This document shows, piece after piece, positions 7,743 to 17,941 of a stretch of 64,000 bases of DNA. Location: positions 1 through 64,000 of the forward strand of contig NZ_FWZX01000007.1 in assembly GCF_900177295.1 (NCBI RefSeq), given 5' to 3'. Position 1 is the first letter of the stretch, and each line of letters starts with the position of its first letter. This DNA is from Tistlia consotensis USBA 355. GTDB taxonomy: Bacteria > Pseudomonadota > Alphaproteobacteria > Kiloniellales > DSM-21159. Position numbers and translations under genes: made by a program. Below the pieces are notes generated by a model. That model worked only from the letters and a program-made list of their open reading frames with translations, had not been told where the DNA came from and made no database searches.

Positions 7743-9158
7743 CTACCCCCGCCAGTGGCCCTCGCGGACCAGGTCGTCCTGGACCGCCAGGATCGAGTCC
7801 CTGAGGGTCTCGACCATGCGGTCGATCTGGGCCTCGGTCAGGATCAGCGGCGGCGAGAGCACGTTGAGGTGGGCGATCGGGCGGACCAGCACGCCGCGCG
7901 CCTGGGCGGCGGCGGCGATGCGCTTGCCGATCTGGACCTCGCCCGGCAGCAGGGCCTTGGTCTCCTTGTCCGCGACGTTCTCGACGCAGAGCATGAAGTG
8001 GCTGCCGCGCACGTCGCCGACCAGCGGCAGGTCGGAGAGGCTCTTCAGGCGCCGCTCGAAGTAGGGCCCGACCCGCCGGACGTGGCCGCAGATGTCCTCG
8101 CGCTCCATGATCTCGATGGTCTTGAGGCCGGCGGCGCAGCAGACCGGATGGCCCGAGTAGGTGAAGCCGTGGGTGAAGAGCGCGCCCGGCGCCTGCGGCA
8201 CCGAGATGACCTCGTGGAAGGCGTCGGAGATCAGGGTGCCCGAGAGCGGCGCGTAGGCCGAGCTGAAGCCCTTGGCGCAGGTCAGGATGTCCGGCTGCAT
8301 GCCGAACACCGCCTCGGAGGCGAAGAAGTGGCCGAGCCGGCCGAAGGCGGTCACCACCTCGTCGGCGATGTAGAGGATCTCGTACTTGCGGCAGAGCTCC
8401 CAGATCCGCCTGTGGTAGCCCGCCGGCGCCACGACCACGCCGCCGGCGCCCATGATCGGCTCGGCGATGAAGGCGGCGACGGTCTCCGGCCCCAGCTCGA
8501 GGACCTTGGCCTCGAACTCCCCGGCCAGCAGGTCGAGGAACTCGGCCTCCGTGGTGCCGGCCGGCCGGCGGTAGCAGTTCGGCGCCGAGATCCGCGCGAT
8601 CAGCTCCTCGCCGACGAGGTCGAAGCCCTGGTGGTCGAAGGCGACGCCGGTCAGCGACATCGCCAGGTAGGTCGAGCCGTGGTAGCCGTCGTGGCGGGTG
8701 ATGATCTTCTTCTTCCGCGGCTTGCCCAGGCGGTTGAAGTAGAAGTGGACGATGCGGATCGCCGTGTCGTTGGCCATCGAGCCGCCGGTGCCGAACAGCA
8801 CGTGGTTGAGGCCGGCCGGCGCCAGGCCGGTCACCTTGGCCGCCAGCTCGGCGGCCGGCACCGAGGTGTGGTGGCCGAAGGAGGAGTAGTAGACCATGCG
8901 CCGCGCCTGGTCGGCCATCGCCTGGGCGATCTCGTCGCGGCCGTAGCCCAGGTTGACGCACCAGAGCCCGCCGATGCCGTCGAGGTAGCCCTGGCCCTCG
9001 GAGTCGTAGATCGTCGCGCCCTCGGCCTCGGCCACGACCATCGAGCCGGTCTTCTCGAAGTCCGCGAAGTCGGTCCAGGGATGGACGTGGTGGGCGACGT
9101 CCTTCGCCCGGATCGCCTCGGTGTCGTAGGCGAAGTTGCGTCGCGCGGTATCGTCCAT
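7743..9158 (-). CDS. Class III pyridoxal-phosphate aminotransferase
   Basis: This 471-residue omega-transaminase has the class III pattern. LFGTGGSMANDTAIRI is the substrate/phosphate-binding region, ITRHDGYHGSTYLAMS carries the conserved Tyr-His-Gly, AFIAEPIMGAGGV is conserved, and LYIADEVVTAFGRLG gives the PLP-binding Asp. LTCAKGFSSAYAPLSG holds the Schiff-base Lys. The family includes omega-amino acid:pyruvate, taurine:pyruvate and putrescine transaminases; the substrate here is not determined. I chose the ATG at 9158 (MDDTARRNFAYD) because the upstream frame to 9227 runs through promoter and repeat DNA. It is transcribed alone, divergent from the molybdenum-maturation operon. Confidence 0.88.
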   Translation of the reverse strand: MDDTARRNFAYDTEAIRAKDVAHHVHPWTDFADFEKTGSMVVAEAEGATIYDSEGQGYLDGIGGLWCVNLGYGRDEIAQAMADQARRMVYYSSFGHHTSVPAAELAAKVTGLAPAGLNHVLFGTGGSMANDTAIRIVHFYFNRLGKPRKKKIITRHDGYHGSTYLAMSLTGVAFDHQGFDLVGEELIARISAPNCYRRPAGTTEAEFLDLLAGEFEAKVLELGPETVAAFIAEPIMGAGGVVVAPAGYHRRIWELCRKYEILYIADEVVTAFGRLGHFFASEAVFGMQPDILTCAKGFSSAYAPLSGTLISDAFHEVISVPQAPGALFTHGFTYSGHPVCCAAGLKTIEIMEREDICGHVRRVGPYFERRLKSLSDLPLVGDVRGSHFMLCVENVADKETKALLPGEVQIGKRIAAAAQARGVLVRPIAHLNVLSPPLILTEAQIDRMVETLRDSILAVQDDLVREGHWRG

Positions 9159-9229
9159 GGTCGCCCCCCTCGTTGTGCGGCGGCGATGATAGCGGAGAAT
9201 CGGCGGGTTGGGAGAGGTGCGGCTCATCC

Positions 9230-9301
9230 CCTCACCTCACCCTCCCACGGCCTGCCGGCCGCGGGCCCCTCCCTCTCCCCTCCCCAGGGAGCGGAGAGGG
9301 A
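9230..9301. repeat. GC-rich palindromic repeat, copy g
   Basis: The tail CCCTCACCTCACCCTCCC and a short palindrome GGCCTGCCGGCC precede the hairpin CCCTCTCCCCTCCC / GGGAGCGGAGAGGG. It is paired with copy h in the divergent intergenic region. Confidence 0.8.
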
Positions 9302-9327
9302 TCTGCAGACGACGGCCGCGACAAGGC

Positions 9328-9378
9328 TCCCTCTCCGCTCCCTGGGGAGGGGAGAGGGTCGGGGTGAGGTGAGGGGGC
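9328..9378. repeat. GC-rich palindromic repeat, copy h
   Basis: The hairpin CCCTCTCCGCTCCC / GGGAGGGGAGAGGG is followed by the tail CGGGGTGAGGTGAGGGGG. It lies 74 bases upstream of the CoxE-like start. Confidence 0.8.
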
Positions 9379-9451
9379 GTTCCCTCGCCGCACCCCTGCC
9401 CCGCCGCTCCGCCCGCTTGCGCCCGGCGGCGGCGCGGCTACGTTAGGGGCC

Positions 9452-10759
9452 ATGTCCCAGGTCGACCCCTTCGCCGACGCCCAGCGCCGCCTGCGCCAGG
9501 AGAGCCAGATCGCCGAGCTGGCCGAGCGGCCCGAGGACGGGCGGCTGGCCGAGAACATCCTCTATTTCGTGCGCACCCTGCGCGCCGCCGGCCTGCCGCT
9601 CGGACCGGGCAAGCTGCTGGCCGCGCTCGACGCGGTGCGCGCCGTCGGCCTGGACCGGCGCGACGACTTCTACTGGGCGCTGCACGCCGCCCTGGTCGAG
9701 CGCCGCGACCAGCGTGAGGTCTTCGACCAGGCCTTCCAGATCTTCTGGCGCAACCCGAAGTTCCTCGACCGGCTGCGCGGCCTGCTGCTGCCCGACATCA
9801 CGCCGCCCGAGCAGCGCGCCGAGCGCGGCAAGGAGCTCAACCGCCGGCTCGCCGACGCCCTGGCCGGCAAGCGGCCGGGCGGCACCGAGGCGCAGCAGCA
9901 GGAGGAGATCGAGCTCGACGCGGTGATGACCTGGTCGGACCGCGAGATGTTCCGCCAGCAGGACTTCGAGCAGATGTCGGCCGAGGAGCTGGAGCGCGCC
10001 CGCAAGGCGGTGCAGCGCCTGGCCCTGCCGCTGCGCCACGTCCCGACCCGCCGCTTCGAGGCCTCGCACCGCCCGCCGCGCGCCGACCTGCGCGCGACCC
10101 TGCGCGCCGGCCTGCGCGAGGGCGGCGACCTGCTGGAGCTGCGCTGGAAGAAGCGCCGGCACCGGCCGCCGCCGCTGGTCATCCTCTGCGACATCTCCGG
10201 CTCGATGAGCCGCTACTCGCGGATCTTCCTGCACTTCATGCACGCGGTGACCAACGACCGCGACCGGGTCCACTCCTTCGTCTTCGGCACGCGCCTGTCC
10301 AACCTGACCCGGCAGCTGCGCCAGCGCGACGTCGACCTGGCGCTGGAGCGCTGCGCCGAGGCGGTCACCGACTGGTCGGGCGGCACGCGCATCGGCGCCT
10401 GCCTGGCCGAGTTCAACCGGGTCTGGGCGCGCCGCGTGCTCGGCCAGGGCGCCATCGTGCTGCTGATCAGCGACGGCCTGGACCGCGAGGGCGCCGAGGG
10501 CGTCGCCCACGAGATGGAGCGGCTGCACAAGTCCTGCCGCCGCCTGATCTGGCTGAACCCGCTCTTGCGCTACGAGGGCTATGCGCCGAAATCCATGGGC
10601 GCGAAGGCGATGCTGCCGCACGTCGACGACTTCCGCTCGGTGCACAACCTCGATTCGCTGGAGCAGCTGGCGGCGGCATTGTCGGAGCTGCCGAAGCGCC
10701 GGCTCGAGGCGGCCAGCGAGTGGCTCGCCGACGCCGAACCCACGGAGGCCAGAGCATGA
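9452..10759 (+). CDS. CoxE-like VWA-domain protein
   Basis: This 435-residue protein begins the operon. Its C-terminal half is a von Willebrand A domain with a MIDAS motif LVILCDISGSMSRYS near residue 248. SFVFGTRLSNLTR follows, then DWSGGTRIGACLAEF (the MIDAS threonine) and VLLISDGLDREG. The N-terminal half is the helical region seen in CoxE proteins. CoxE works with a MoxR-type AAA+ ATPase (CoxD) in maturing the active site of carbon monoxide dehydrogenase-type molybdenum hydroxylases; no CoxD lies nearby. The stop overlaps the next start by four bases (ATGA), so translation is probably coupled. Confidence 0.87.
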   Translation: MSQVDPFADAQRRLRQESQIAELAERPEDGRLAENILYFVRTLRAAGLPLGPGKLLAALDAVRAVGLDRRDDFYWALHAALVERRDQREVFDQAFQIFWRNPKFLDRLRGLLLPDITPPEQRAERGKELNRRLADALAGKRPGGTEAQQQEEIELDAVMTWSDREMFRQQDFEQMSAEELERARKAVQRLALPLRHVPTRRFEASHRPPRADLRATLRAGLREGGDLLELRWKKRRHRPPPLVILCDISGSMSRYSRIFLHFMHAVTNDRDRVHSFVFGTRLSNLTRQLRQRDVDLALERCAEAVTDWSGGTRIGACLAEFNRVWARRVLGQGAIVLLISDGLDREGAEGVAHEMERLHKSCRRLIWLNPLLRYEGYAPKSMGAKAMLPHVDDFRSVHNLDSLEQLAAALSELPKRRLEAASEWLADAEPTEARA

Positions 10760-11127
10760 GCGAGTCCCGCATGAGCGAGTCCCGCATGACCGGATCCCCC
10801 CACTACGCGGACGCCAACGAGGTGCTGGCCGAGGCCCGCCGCTGGCTCGACGAGGGCCGCTCGGTCGCCATGGCGACGGTCGTCGCCACCTGGGGCTCCT
10901 CGCCGCGCCCGGTCGGCAGCCAGCTGATCGTCGACGAGCGGCAGAACATGCTGGGCTCGGTCTCCGGCGGCTGCATCGAGGGCGCCGTGGTGCAGGAGGC
11001 CGGCTCGGCCATGAAGGACGGCAAGCCGCGCCTGCTGACCTTCGGCGTCTCCGACGAGGACGCCTGGTCGGTCGGCCTGGCCTGCGGCGGCTCGGTCCAG
11101 GTCTACGTCGAGAAGCTGGAGGGCTGA
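10756..11127 (+). CDS. XdhC/CoxI-family N-terminal-domain protein
   Basis: This 123-residue protein has the XdhC_CoxI domain: VATVVATWGSSPRPVGSQLIV, then GSVSGGCIEGAVVQEA with the conserved Cys, and a C-terminal ACGGSVQVYVE. In XdhC proteins this domain helps bind and sulfurate the molybdenum cofactor before insertion. The start is the ATG in the ATGA overlap with the CoxE-like gene. Two further in-frame ATGs follow because the leader is a duplicated MSESR unit. The C-terminal Rossmann domain is encoded separately by the gene at 11324, so the pair equals one split XdhC. Confidence 0.87.
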   Translation: MSESRMSESRMTGSPHYADANEVLAEARRWLDEGRSVAMATVVATWGSSPRPVGSQLIVDERQNMLGSVSGGCIEGAVVQEAGSAMKDGKPRLLTFGVSDEDAWSVGLACGGSVQVYVEKLEG

Positions 11128-11149
11128 GCATGGGCAGCGTCGCGTACAC

Positions 11150-11216
11150 TCCCTCTCCGCCCCGCGTTTCTCCCTCTCCGCCCCTTTGGGGGGGAGAGGG
11201 CCGGGGAGAGGTGGGG
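11150..11216. repeat. GC-rich palindromic repeat, copy i
   Basis: A partial stem unit and a full hairpin (CCCTCTCCGCCCC / GGGGGAGAGGG) are followed by the tail CGGGGAGAGGTGGGG. It sits inside the molybdenum-maturation operon, between the two XdhC-type genes. Confidence 0.85.
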
Positions 11217-11260
11217 TCCACCCTCTCGACCGGCGCCCGCGCTTCCCGGAGCGTCCGCCC

Positions 11261-11304
11261 CCACCTCTCCCTGCCCCTCTCCCCCCCAGAGGGGCGGAGA
11301 GGGA
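11261..11304. repeat. GC-rich palindromic repeat, copy j
   Basis: The tail CCCCACCTCTCCC leads into the hairpin CCCCTCTCCCCCC / GGGGCGGAGAGGG. It ends 19 bases upstream of the second XdhC-type start. Confidence 0.85.
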
Positions 11305-11323
11305 ATCCGACGGAGACGCCGCG

Positions 11324-12060
11324 ATGAAGCGCGAGATCCTCGACCGCCTGCTCGAGGGCCAGAAGGCCAAGCGGCCGCTGGCCCTGGTCACCGACCTGGA
11401 GAGCGGCCGGCAGCTGCTGCTCGACGGCGGCGAGACGCTCGGCGAGCTGGCCGGCGACGCCGCGGCCGAGGCCGCCGCGGCCAGGGCCCTGGACAGCGAG
11501 AAGAGCGGCCGCCTGCCCGAGAGCAGCCTCTTCGTCCAGGTCTTCATGCCGCCGCTGCGGCTGGTCGTGGTCGGCGCCGTGCACATCGCCCAGGCGCTGG
11601 TGCCGATGGCCAGCCTCGCCGGCTACGACGTCACGGTGATCGACCCGCGCCAGGCCTGGGCCAGCGACGCGCGCTTCCCGGACGTGAAGATCGCGGACGG
11701 CTGGCCCGACGAGGCCCTGGAAGCCCTGGCCCCGGACCGCCGCACCGCCGTCGTCACCCTGACCCACGACCCCAAGCTCGACGACCCGGCGCTGATCACC
11801 GCGCTGAACGGCCCGGCCTTCTACATCGCCGCGCTGGGCTCGACGCGGACCCACGCCAAGCGCCGCGAGCGGCTGCTGGCCGCCGGCCTGGGCGAGGCCC
11901 AGATCGCCCGCATCGCGGCGCCGGCGGGCCTGGCGATCGGCGCCAGGAGCCCGGCCGAGATCGCCGTCTCGATCCTGGCCCAGATGACCGCGGCGCTGCG
12001 CGGCGCGCCGCCGCTGGTCAAGGCCGCGCCGCCGCAGCCGGCCCGCGAGGGGGCGCCCGC

Positions 12061-12064
<4 letters not shown>
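11324..12064 (+). CDS. XdhC-family protein, Rossmann (C-terminal) domain
   Basis: This 246-residue protein from the ATG at 11324 has the XdhC Rossmann region. LRLVVVGAVHIAQALVPMASLAGYDVTVIDPR is the nucleotide-binding start, AVVTLTHDPKLDDPAL is typical, and FYIAALGSTRTHAKRRERL and the APAGLAIGARSPAEIAVSILAQM ending are nearly invariant in the family. It should act with the preceding XdhC N-domain protein in loading molybdenum cofactor into a xanthine dehydrogenase- or CO dehydrogenase-like enzyme. Upstream frame extension runs through repeat j and is not native. Its TGA overlaps the GTG of the next gene. Confidence 0.88.
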
Positions 12065-13755
<1,691 letters not shown>

Positions 13756-13803
13756 CCGCAGGACTCCCCGGGCCGCTCCGGCGATCCCTTTTCGAACCTT
13801 GAG

Positions 13804-13829
13804 CCGGATGAATGACTTAGGTCATCCGG
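13804..13829. promoter_or_regulatory. Inverted repeat upstream of the pst operon
   Basis: Eight-base perfect arms CCGGATGA and TCATCCGG are separated by ten bases that contain a second, competing pair (ATGAC / GTCAT). It lies between the molybdenum operon and the Pho boxes; it could be a weak transcript-end hairpin or a protein site. There is no T run. Confidence 0.45.
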
Positions 13830-13838
13830 GCCGAAACG

Positions 13839-13856
13839 ATGAAGGTTCGATGACAG
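13839..13856 (-). promoter_or_regulatory. Candidate Pho box 1 (reverse orientation)
   Basis: Read on the minus strand, the 18 bases are CTGTCAT, a CGAA spacer and CCTTCAT. The first half matches the PhoB half-site CTGTCAT exactly and the second matches 5 of 7, with the expected 4-base spacing. Confidence 0.5.
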
Positions 13857-13881
13857 GAAGCTGCGCGGGGAATTCATCCAA

Positions 13882-13899
13882 CTGTCACACAAGCTTCAT
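13882..13899 (+). promoter_or_regulatory. Candidate Pho box 2, upstream of pstS
   Basis: CTGTCAC, ACAA and GCTTCAT follow the 7-4-7 layout of PhoB sites. The first half matches 6 of 7 and the second 4 of 7. It lies 110 bases before the pstS start, in the orientation expected for activating pstSCAB under phosphate limitation. Confidence 0.6.
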
Positions 13900-14008
13900 C
13901 GATTCTCGTGAGGATCGCGCCGGTCCCGCCCTCCTGTGCCGGAGCGGGATGGCCGGCACCCGAGCGGGGTGCCGCCGTCAAACTCTCCCAAGCGAAGAGG
14001 AGCTGCTC

Positions 14009-15046
14009 GTGAAACTTCTGAAAGGCGCGGTAACGCAGGCCGCGGCCCTCGCCCTCGGCCTCGTCATTGCCGGCACCACGGCCCACGCCGCCGACATCTC
14101 CGGCGCCGGCGCCACCTTCCCCTATCCGATCTATGCCAAGTGGGCCGATGCCTACAAGACCAAGACCGGCAACGGCCTGAACTACCAGTCGATCGGCTCG
14201 GGCGGCGGCATCAAGCAGATCAAGGCGAAGACCGTCACCTTCGGCGCTTCCGACAAGCCGCTCACGAAGGAGGAGCTCGACTCCGCCGGCCTGATGCAGT
14301 GGCCGATGATCATGGGCGGCATCGTGCCGATCGTGAACGTCGAAGGCATCAAGCCGGGCGAGCTGGTGATCGACGGCAAGACCCTGGCCGAGATCTTCAT
14401 GGGCAAGATCGCCAAGTGGAACGACAAGGCGATCCAGACCCTCAACCCGAAGGCCAAGCTGCCCAACAAGGCGATCGCCGTCGTGCATCGCTCGGACGGC
14501 TCGGGCACGACCTTCAACTTCACCGACTATCTCTCGAAGGTCAGCAGCGACTGGAAGTCCCAGATCGGCTCTGACGCCTCGGTCCAGTGGCCCGTCGGCA
14601 TCGGCGCCAAGGGCAACGAGGGCGTCTCCAACATGGTCAAGCAGACCGGCAATTCGGTCGGCTATGTCGAGTATGCCTACGCTCTGCAGAACAAGCTGAC
14701 CTACACCAAGATGAAGAACAAGGACGGCAAGGTGGTCGCGCCGACCAGCGAGGCCTTCCAGGCCGCCGCCGCCAATGCGGACTGGGCCAATGCCCCCGGC
14801 TTCTACCTGATCCTGACCGATCAGCCGGGCGCCCAGAGCTGGCCGATCACCGCCTCGAGCTTCATCCTGATGTACAAGCAGCCGCAGGATCCGGCCGCCG
14901 CGTCGGAGGCCCTCAAGTTCTTCGACTGGGCCTACAAGAACGGCCAGAAGATGGCCGAGTCGCTCGACTACATCCCGATGCCGGAGAGCGTCGTCGACAT
15001 GGTCGAGAAGACCTGGACGACGGAGATGAAGGGCGTCGCCTACTGA
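14009..15046 (+). CDS. pstS: Phosphate ABC transporter substrate-binding protein PstS
   Basis: This 345-residue periplasmic phosphate-binding protein starts at a GTG behind AAGAGGAG. A signal peptide ends at TTAHA before [20 protein letters not shown]. Phosphate-site motifs are visible: [31 protein letters not shown] and [17 protein letters not shown]. It captures phosphate and delivers it to PstC/PstA. Frame extension upstream to 13799 passes through the Pho boxes and is not coding. A strong stem-loop follows the stop, before pstC, which fits higher PstS than permease expression. Confidence 0.96.
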   Translation: MKLLKGAVTQAAALALGLVIAGTTAHAADISGAGATFPYPIYAKWADAYKTKTGNGLNYQSIGSGGGIKQIKAKTVTFGASDKPLTKEELDSAGLMQWPMIMGGIVPIVNVEGIKPGELVIDGKTLAEIFMGKIAKWNDKAIQTLNPKAKLPNKAIAVVHRSDGSGTTFNFTDYLSKVSSDWKSQIGSDASVQWPVGIGAKGNEGVSNMVKQTGNSVGYVEYAYALQNKLTYTKMKNKDGKVVAPTSEAFQAAAANADWANAPGFYLILTDQPGAQSWPITASSFILMYKQPQDPAAASEALKFFDWAYKNGQKMAESLDYIPMPESVVDMVEKTWTTEMKGVAY

Positions 15047-15073
15047 GCCCTCTGCTCCAGCCGGTCCGTTGAG

Positions 15074-15104
15074 CGCCGCCCCGAGGATTGTCCTCGGGGC
15101 GGCG
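15074..15104 (+). terminator. Strong stem-loop between pstS and pstC
   Basis: Perfect 14-bp arms (CGCCGCCCCGAGGA and its complement) enclose a 3-base TTG loop. No U tract follows, so it is more likely a 3'-end stabilising or attenuating hairpin within the pst transcript than a full terminator. Confidence 0.75.
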
Positions 15105-15196
15105 TCGCGGTAGGAAGTGCCGGTGCCCCCGAGGCACCTGCGCGCCGGCTTCCCTCCTCGGCCCGAAGCCGTCACCTCAGCAGATTGAAGAGCCGG

Positions 15197-16156
15197 ATGA
15201 GCCTCGCCCTCGACAAATCCCTGCGGTCCGCGGCCGCCCGGTCGCAGTCGTCGTCCCTGATGGACCGGATCTTCTCGGCCCTGGTCCTGGGCTCGACGGC
15301 CATCGTGCTGCTCTCGCTGCTCGGCGTCTTCGTGGCGCTCGCCGTCGGCGCCTGGCCGGCCCTGCAGAAGTTCGGCTTCGGCTTCCTGGTCACCGAGGTC
15401 TGGAACCCGGTGACGGCGCAGTTCGGTGCCGTCGCGCCGATCTTTGGCACCCTGGTGACCTCGCTGGTCGCCATGCTGATCGGCGTGCCGATCTCCATCG
15501 GCATCGCGATCTTCATGACCGAGCTCTGCCCCGACCGCCTGCGCCGGCCGCTCGGCATCGCGATCGAGCTGCTCGCCGGCATCCCCAGCATCATCTACGG
15601 CATCTGGGGCCTCTTCGTGCTGGCCCCCTTCATGCAGCAGCACGTCCAGCCCCTGCTGATCGACACGCTGGGCGAGTTGCCGATCATCGGCAACCTGTTC
15701 CAGGGCCCGCCCTACGGCATCGGCATTCTGACCGCGGGCCTGGTGCTCGGCATCATGGTGCTGCCCTTCATCACGGCGGTGGCGCGCGACGTCTTCCTGA
15801 CCGTCCCCGCCATGGTGCGCGAATCGGCCTACGGCATCGGCGCGACGACCTGGGAGGTCGTCTGGCGCGTCGTCATCCCCTACTGCAAGGTCGGCCTGCT
15901 CGGCGGCGTCATGCTCGGCCTCGGCCGCGCCCTCGGCGAGACCATGGCGGTGACCTTCGTGATCGGCAACGCGCACCGGATCTCGAGCTCGATCCTGGCG
16001 CCCGGCACGACGATCTCGGCCTCGATCGCCAACGAGTTCACCGAGGCGACGACCGACATCTACACCTCGTCGCTGGTCGCCCTCGGCCTGATCCTCTTCT
16101 TCATCACCTTCGTCGTGCTCAGCATCTCCCGGATGATGCTGCGGCGGCTGCGCTGA
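15197..16156 (+). CDS. pstC: Phosphate ABC transporter permease PstC
   Basis: This 319-residue inner-membrane permease has about six hydrophobic segments: [21 protein letters not shown], then the [24 protein letters not shown] region and others. A conserved [29 protein letters not shown] cytoplasmic EAA-type loop contacts PstB, and [17 protein letters not shown] is typical of PstC. The ATG at 15197 was preferred to an in-frame TTG at 15185 because GAAGAG precedes it. It pairs with PstA, 16 bases downstream. Confidence 0.95.
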   Translation: MSLALDKSLRSAAARSQSSSLMDRIFSALVLGSTAIVLLSLLGVFVALAVGAWPALQKFGFGFLVTEVWNPVTAQFGAVAPIFGTLVTSLVAMLIGVPISIGIAIFMTELCPDRLRRPLGIAIELLAGIPSIIYGIWGLFVLAPFMQQHVQPLLIDTLGELPIIGNLFQGPPYGIGILTAGLVLGIMVLPFITAVARDVFLTVPAMVRESAYGIGATTWEVVWRVVIPYCKVGLLGGVMLGLGRALGETMAVTFVIGNAHRISSSILAPGTTISASIANEFTEATTDIYTSSLVALGLILFFITFVVLSISRMMLRRLR

Positions 16157-16172
16157 GCAGGGAGCGAAGTCC

Positions 16173-17021
16173 ATGACGCTGCAGTCCCGTCGCCGCGCCA
16201 AGAACCTCGTCGCCCTGGCCTTCGCCACCGCGGCCTCGGCTTTCGGCCTGTTCTGGCTGGCCGTCATCCTCTGGACGCTGCTGTACAACGGCGTGACCGG
16301 CCTCAGCCCGGTCCTGGTCACGGAGGCGACGCCGCCGCCCGGCAGCGGCGCCGGCGGCCTCGGCAACGCGATCCTCGGCAGCCTGCTGATGAACGGCCTG
16401 GCGATCCTGGTCGCCACCCCGCTCGGCATCCTGGCCGGCACCTGGCTCGCCGAGTACGCGCGCCATTCGAAGTTCGGCGAGGTCGTGCGCTTCCTCAACG
16501 ACATCCTGCTCAGCGCGCCCTCGATCATCGTCGGCCTGTTCGTCTACGAGCTGATGGTCGTGCCGATGCACCACTTCTCGGGCTGGGCCGGCGCGGTCGC
16601 GCTGGCGATCATCGCCATCCCGGTCATCGTGCGCACGACCCAGGACATGCTGATGCTGGTGCCCTCCAGCCTGCGCGAGGCGGCCGCGGCGCTCGGCGCC
16701 CCGCGCTGGCGGGTGATCACCAGCGTCGCCTACCGCGCGGCGCTCAGCGGCATCCTGACGGGCGTGCTGCTTGCCCTCGCCCGGGTCAGCGGCGAGACCG
16801 CGCCGCTGCTGTTCACCGCGCTGAACAACCAGTTCTGGAGCTCCGACATGAATGCCCCGATGGGCAACCTGCCGGTGGTGATCTTCCAGTTCGCGCTCAG
16901 CCCCTACGACGACTGGCAGCAGCTCGCCTGGAACGGCGCCCTGCTGATCACCGTCGCGATCCTGCTGACCAACATCGCGGCGCGCATGCTCGCGGCAGGC
17001 AAGAAGTCTTCGAGAGGATGA
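16173..17021 (+). CDS. pstA: Phosphate ABC transporter permease PstA
   Basis: This 282-residue inner-membrane permease is partner of PstC. Characteristic parts are the long first membrane segment, [54 protein letters not shown], the EAA loop [29 protein letters not shown], and [21 protein letters not shown]. It starts behind GGGAGCGAAG and ends seven bases before pstB, so the three genes form one operon. Confidence 0.95.
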   Translation: MTLQSRRRAKNLVALAFATAASAFGLFWLAVILWTLLYNGVTGLSPVLVTEATPPPGSGAGGLGNAILGSLLMNGLAILVATPLGILAGTWLAEYARHSKFGEVVRFLNDILLSAPSIIVGLFVYELMVVPMHHFSGWAGAVALAIIAIPVIVRTTQDMLMLVPSSLREAAAALGAPRWRVITSVAYRAALSGILTGVLLALARVSGETAPLLFTALNNQFWSSDMNAPMGNLPVVIFQFALSPYDDWQQLAWNGALLITVAILLTNIAARMLAAGKKSSRG

Positions 17022-17028
17022 GCAGCCG

Positions 17029-17865
17029 ATGACCATGACCGCTGGAACGCCGGCCGAAGGAATGTCGATGGAATCGAAGAGCATGCAGCGGCCCGCGGCG
17101 GAAGCCGCCGAGGTCGAGAAGATCCAGATCAAGGACCTGCGCTTCTACTACGAGGACTACGAGGCGCTGAAGGGCGTCACCCTGACCCTGCACGACAAGC
17201 GCGTCACGGCCTTCATCGGGCCGTCGGGCTGCGGCAAGTCGACGCTGCTGCGCGTGCTCAACCGGATCTACGCGCTCTATCCGCGCCAGCACGCGACCGG
17301 CGAGGTCCTGCTCGACGGCCGCAACCTGCTGTCCAAGGACATCCACGTCGACAGCCTGCGTGCCCAGGTCGGCATGGTCTTCCAGAAGCCGACGCCCTTC
17401 CCGATGTCGATCTACGACAACATCGCCTTCGGCATCCGGCTGCACGAGCGCGTGCCGGGCTCGGAGATGGACGACCGGGTCGAGAGCGCCCTGCGCCGCG
17501 CGGCCCTGTGGGACGAGGTCAAGGACAAGCTGAAGGCGAGCGGCCTCAGCCTCTCGGGCGGCCAGCAGCAGCGCCTCTGCATCGCCCGCGCCATCGCGAT
17601 CAAGCCCAGCGTGCTGCTGCTCGACGAGCCGGCCTCGGCGCTCGACCCGATCTCGACCGCCAAGATCGAGGAGCTGATCGCCGAGCTGGCCAGCGACTTC
17701 TGCATCGCCATCGTCACCCACAACCTGCAGCAGGCGGCGCGCTGCTCGGACTACGTCGCCTTCATGTACCTGGGCGAGCTGATCGAGTTCGGCCCGACCG
17801 AACGGATCTTCTCGAACCCGGGGCACCCCAAGACCGTCGAGTACGTCACCGGCCGCTTCGGCTGA
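17029..17865 (+). CDS. pstB: Phosphate ABC transporter ATP-binding protein PstB
   Basis: This 278-residue ATPase energises PstCA. Walker A is GPSGCGKST near residue 66, the Q-loop region reads [17 protein letters not shown], the signature is LSGGQQQRL, Walker B is [12 protein letters not shown], and the switch His is in IVTHNLQQA. The N-terminal 35 residues before [13 protein letters not shown] are a poorly conserved leader, and later ATGs at residues 3, 12, 15 and 19 are alternative starts. No phoU or phoB follows, unlike many pst clusters; the transcript appears to end at the hairpin 31 bases downstream. Confidence 0.96.
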   Translation: MTMTAGTPAEGMSMESKSMQRPAAEAAEVEKIQIKDLRFYYEDYEALKGVTLTLHDKRVTAFIGPSGCGKSTLLRVLNRIYALYPRQHATGEVLLDGRNLLSKDIHVDSLRAQVGMVFQKPTPFPMSIYDNIAFGIRLHERVPGSEMDDRVESALRRAALWDEVKDKLKASGLSLSGGQQQRLCIARAIAIKPSVLLLDEPASALDPISTAKIEELIAELASDFCIAIVTHNLQQAARCSDYVAFMYLGELIEFGPTERIFSNPGHPKTVEYVTGRFG

Positions 17866-17896
17866 CGGCGCGCCCGTCCGGTTCCCCGCCCGCGCC

Positions 17897-17921
17897 GGCC
17901 CGCCTCTGCCAGAGGCGGGCC
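17897..17921. terminator. Hairpin between convergent pstB and MFS genes
   Basis: Perfect 11-bp arms GGCCCGCCTCT / AGAGGCGGGCC enclose a 3-base loop. It lies between two convergent genes and can serve both strands, although neither side has a T run. Confidence 0.65.
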
Positions 17922-17941
17922 GCTCGCGTTCCGGGTCCGCG

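Noticed and set aside
3371-11304. CRISPR array
   Set aside because: The repeats are palindromic, unevenly spaced by hundreds to thousands of bases, in both orientations, with genes between and no uniform spacers or cas genes.
13799-14008. A longer start for PstS
   Set aside because: The extension would translate the Pho boxes and place 70 polar residues before a perfect signal peptide; a GTG with a good ribosome site exists at 14009.
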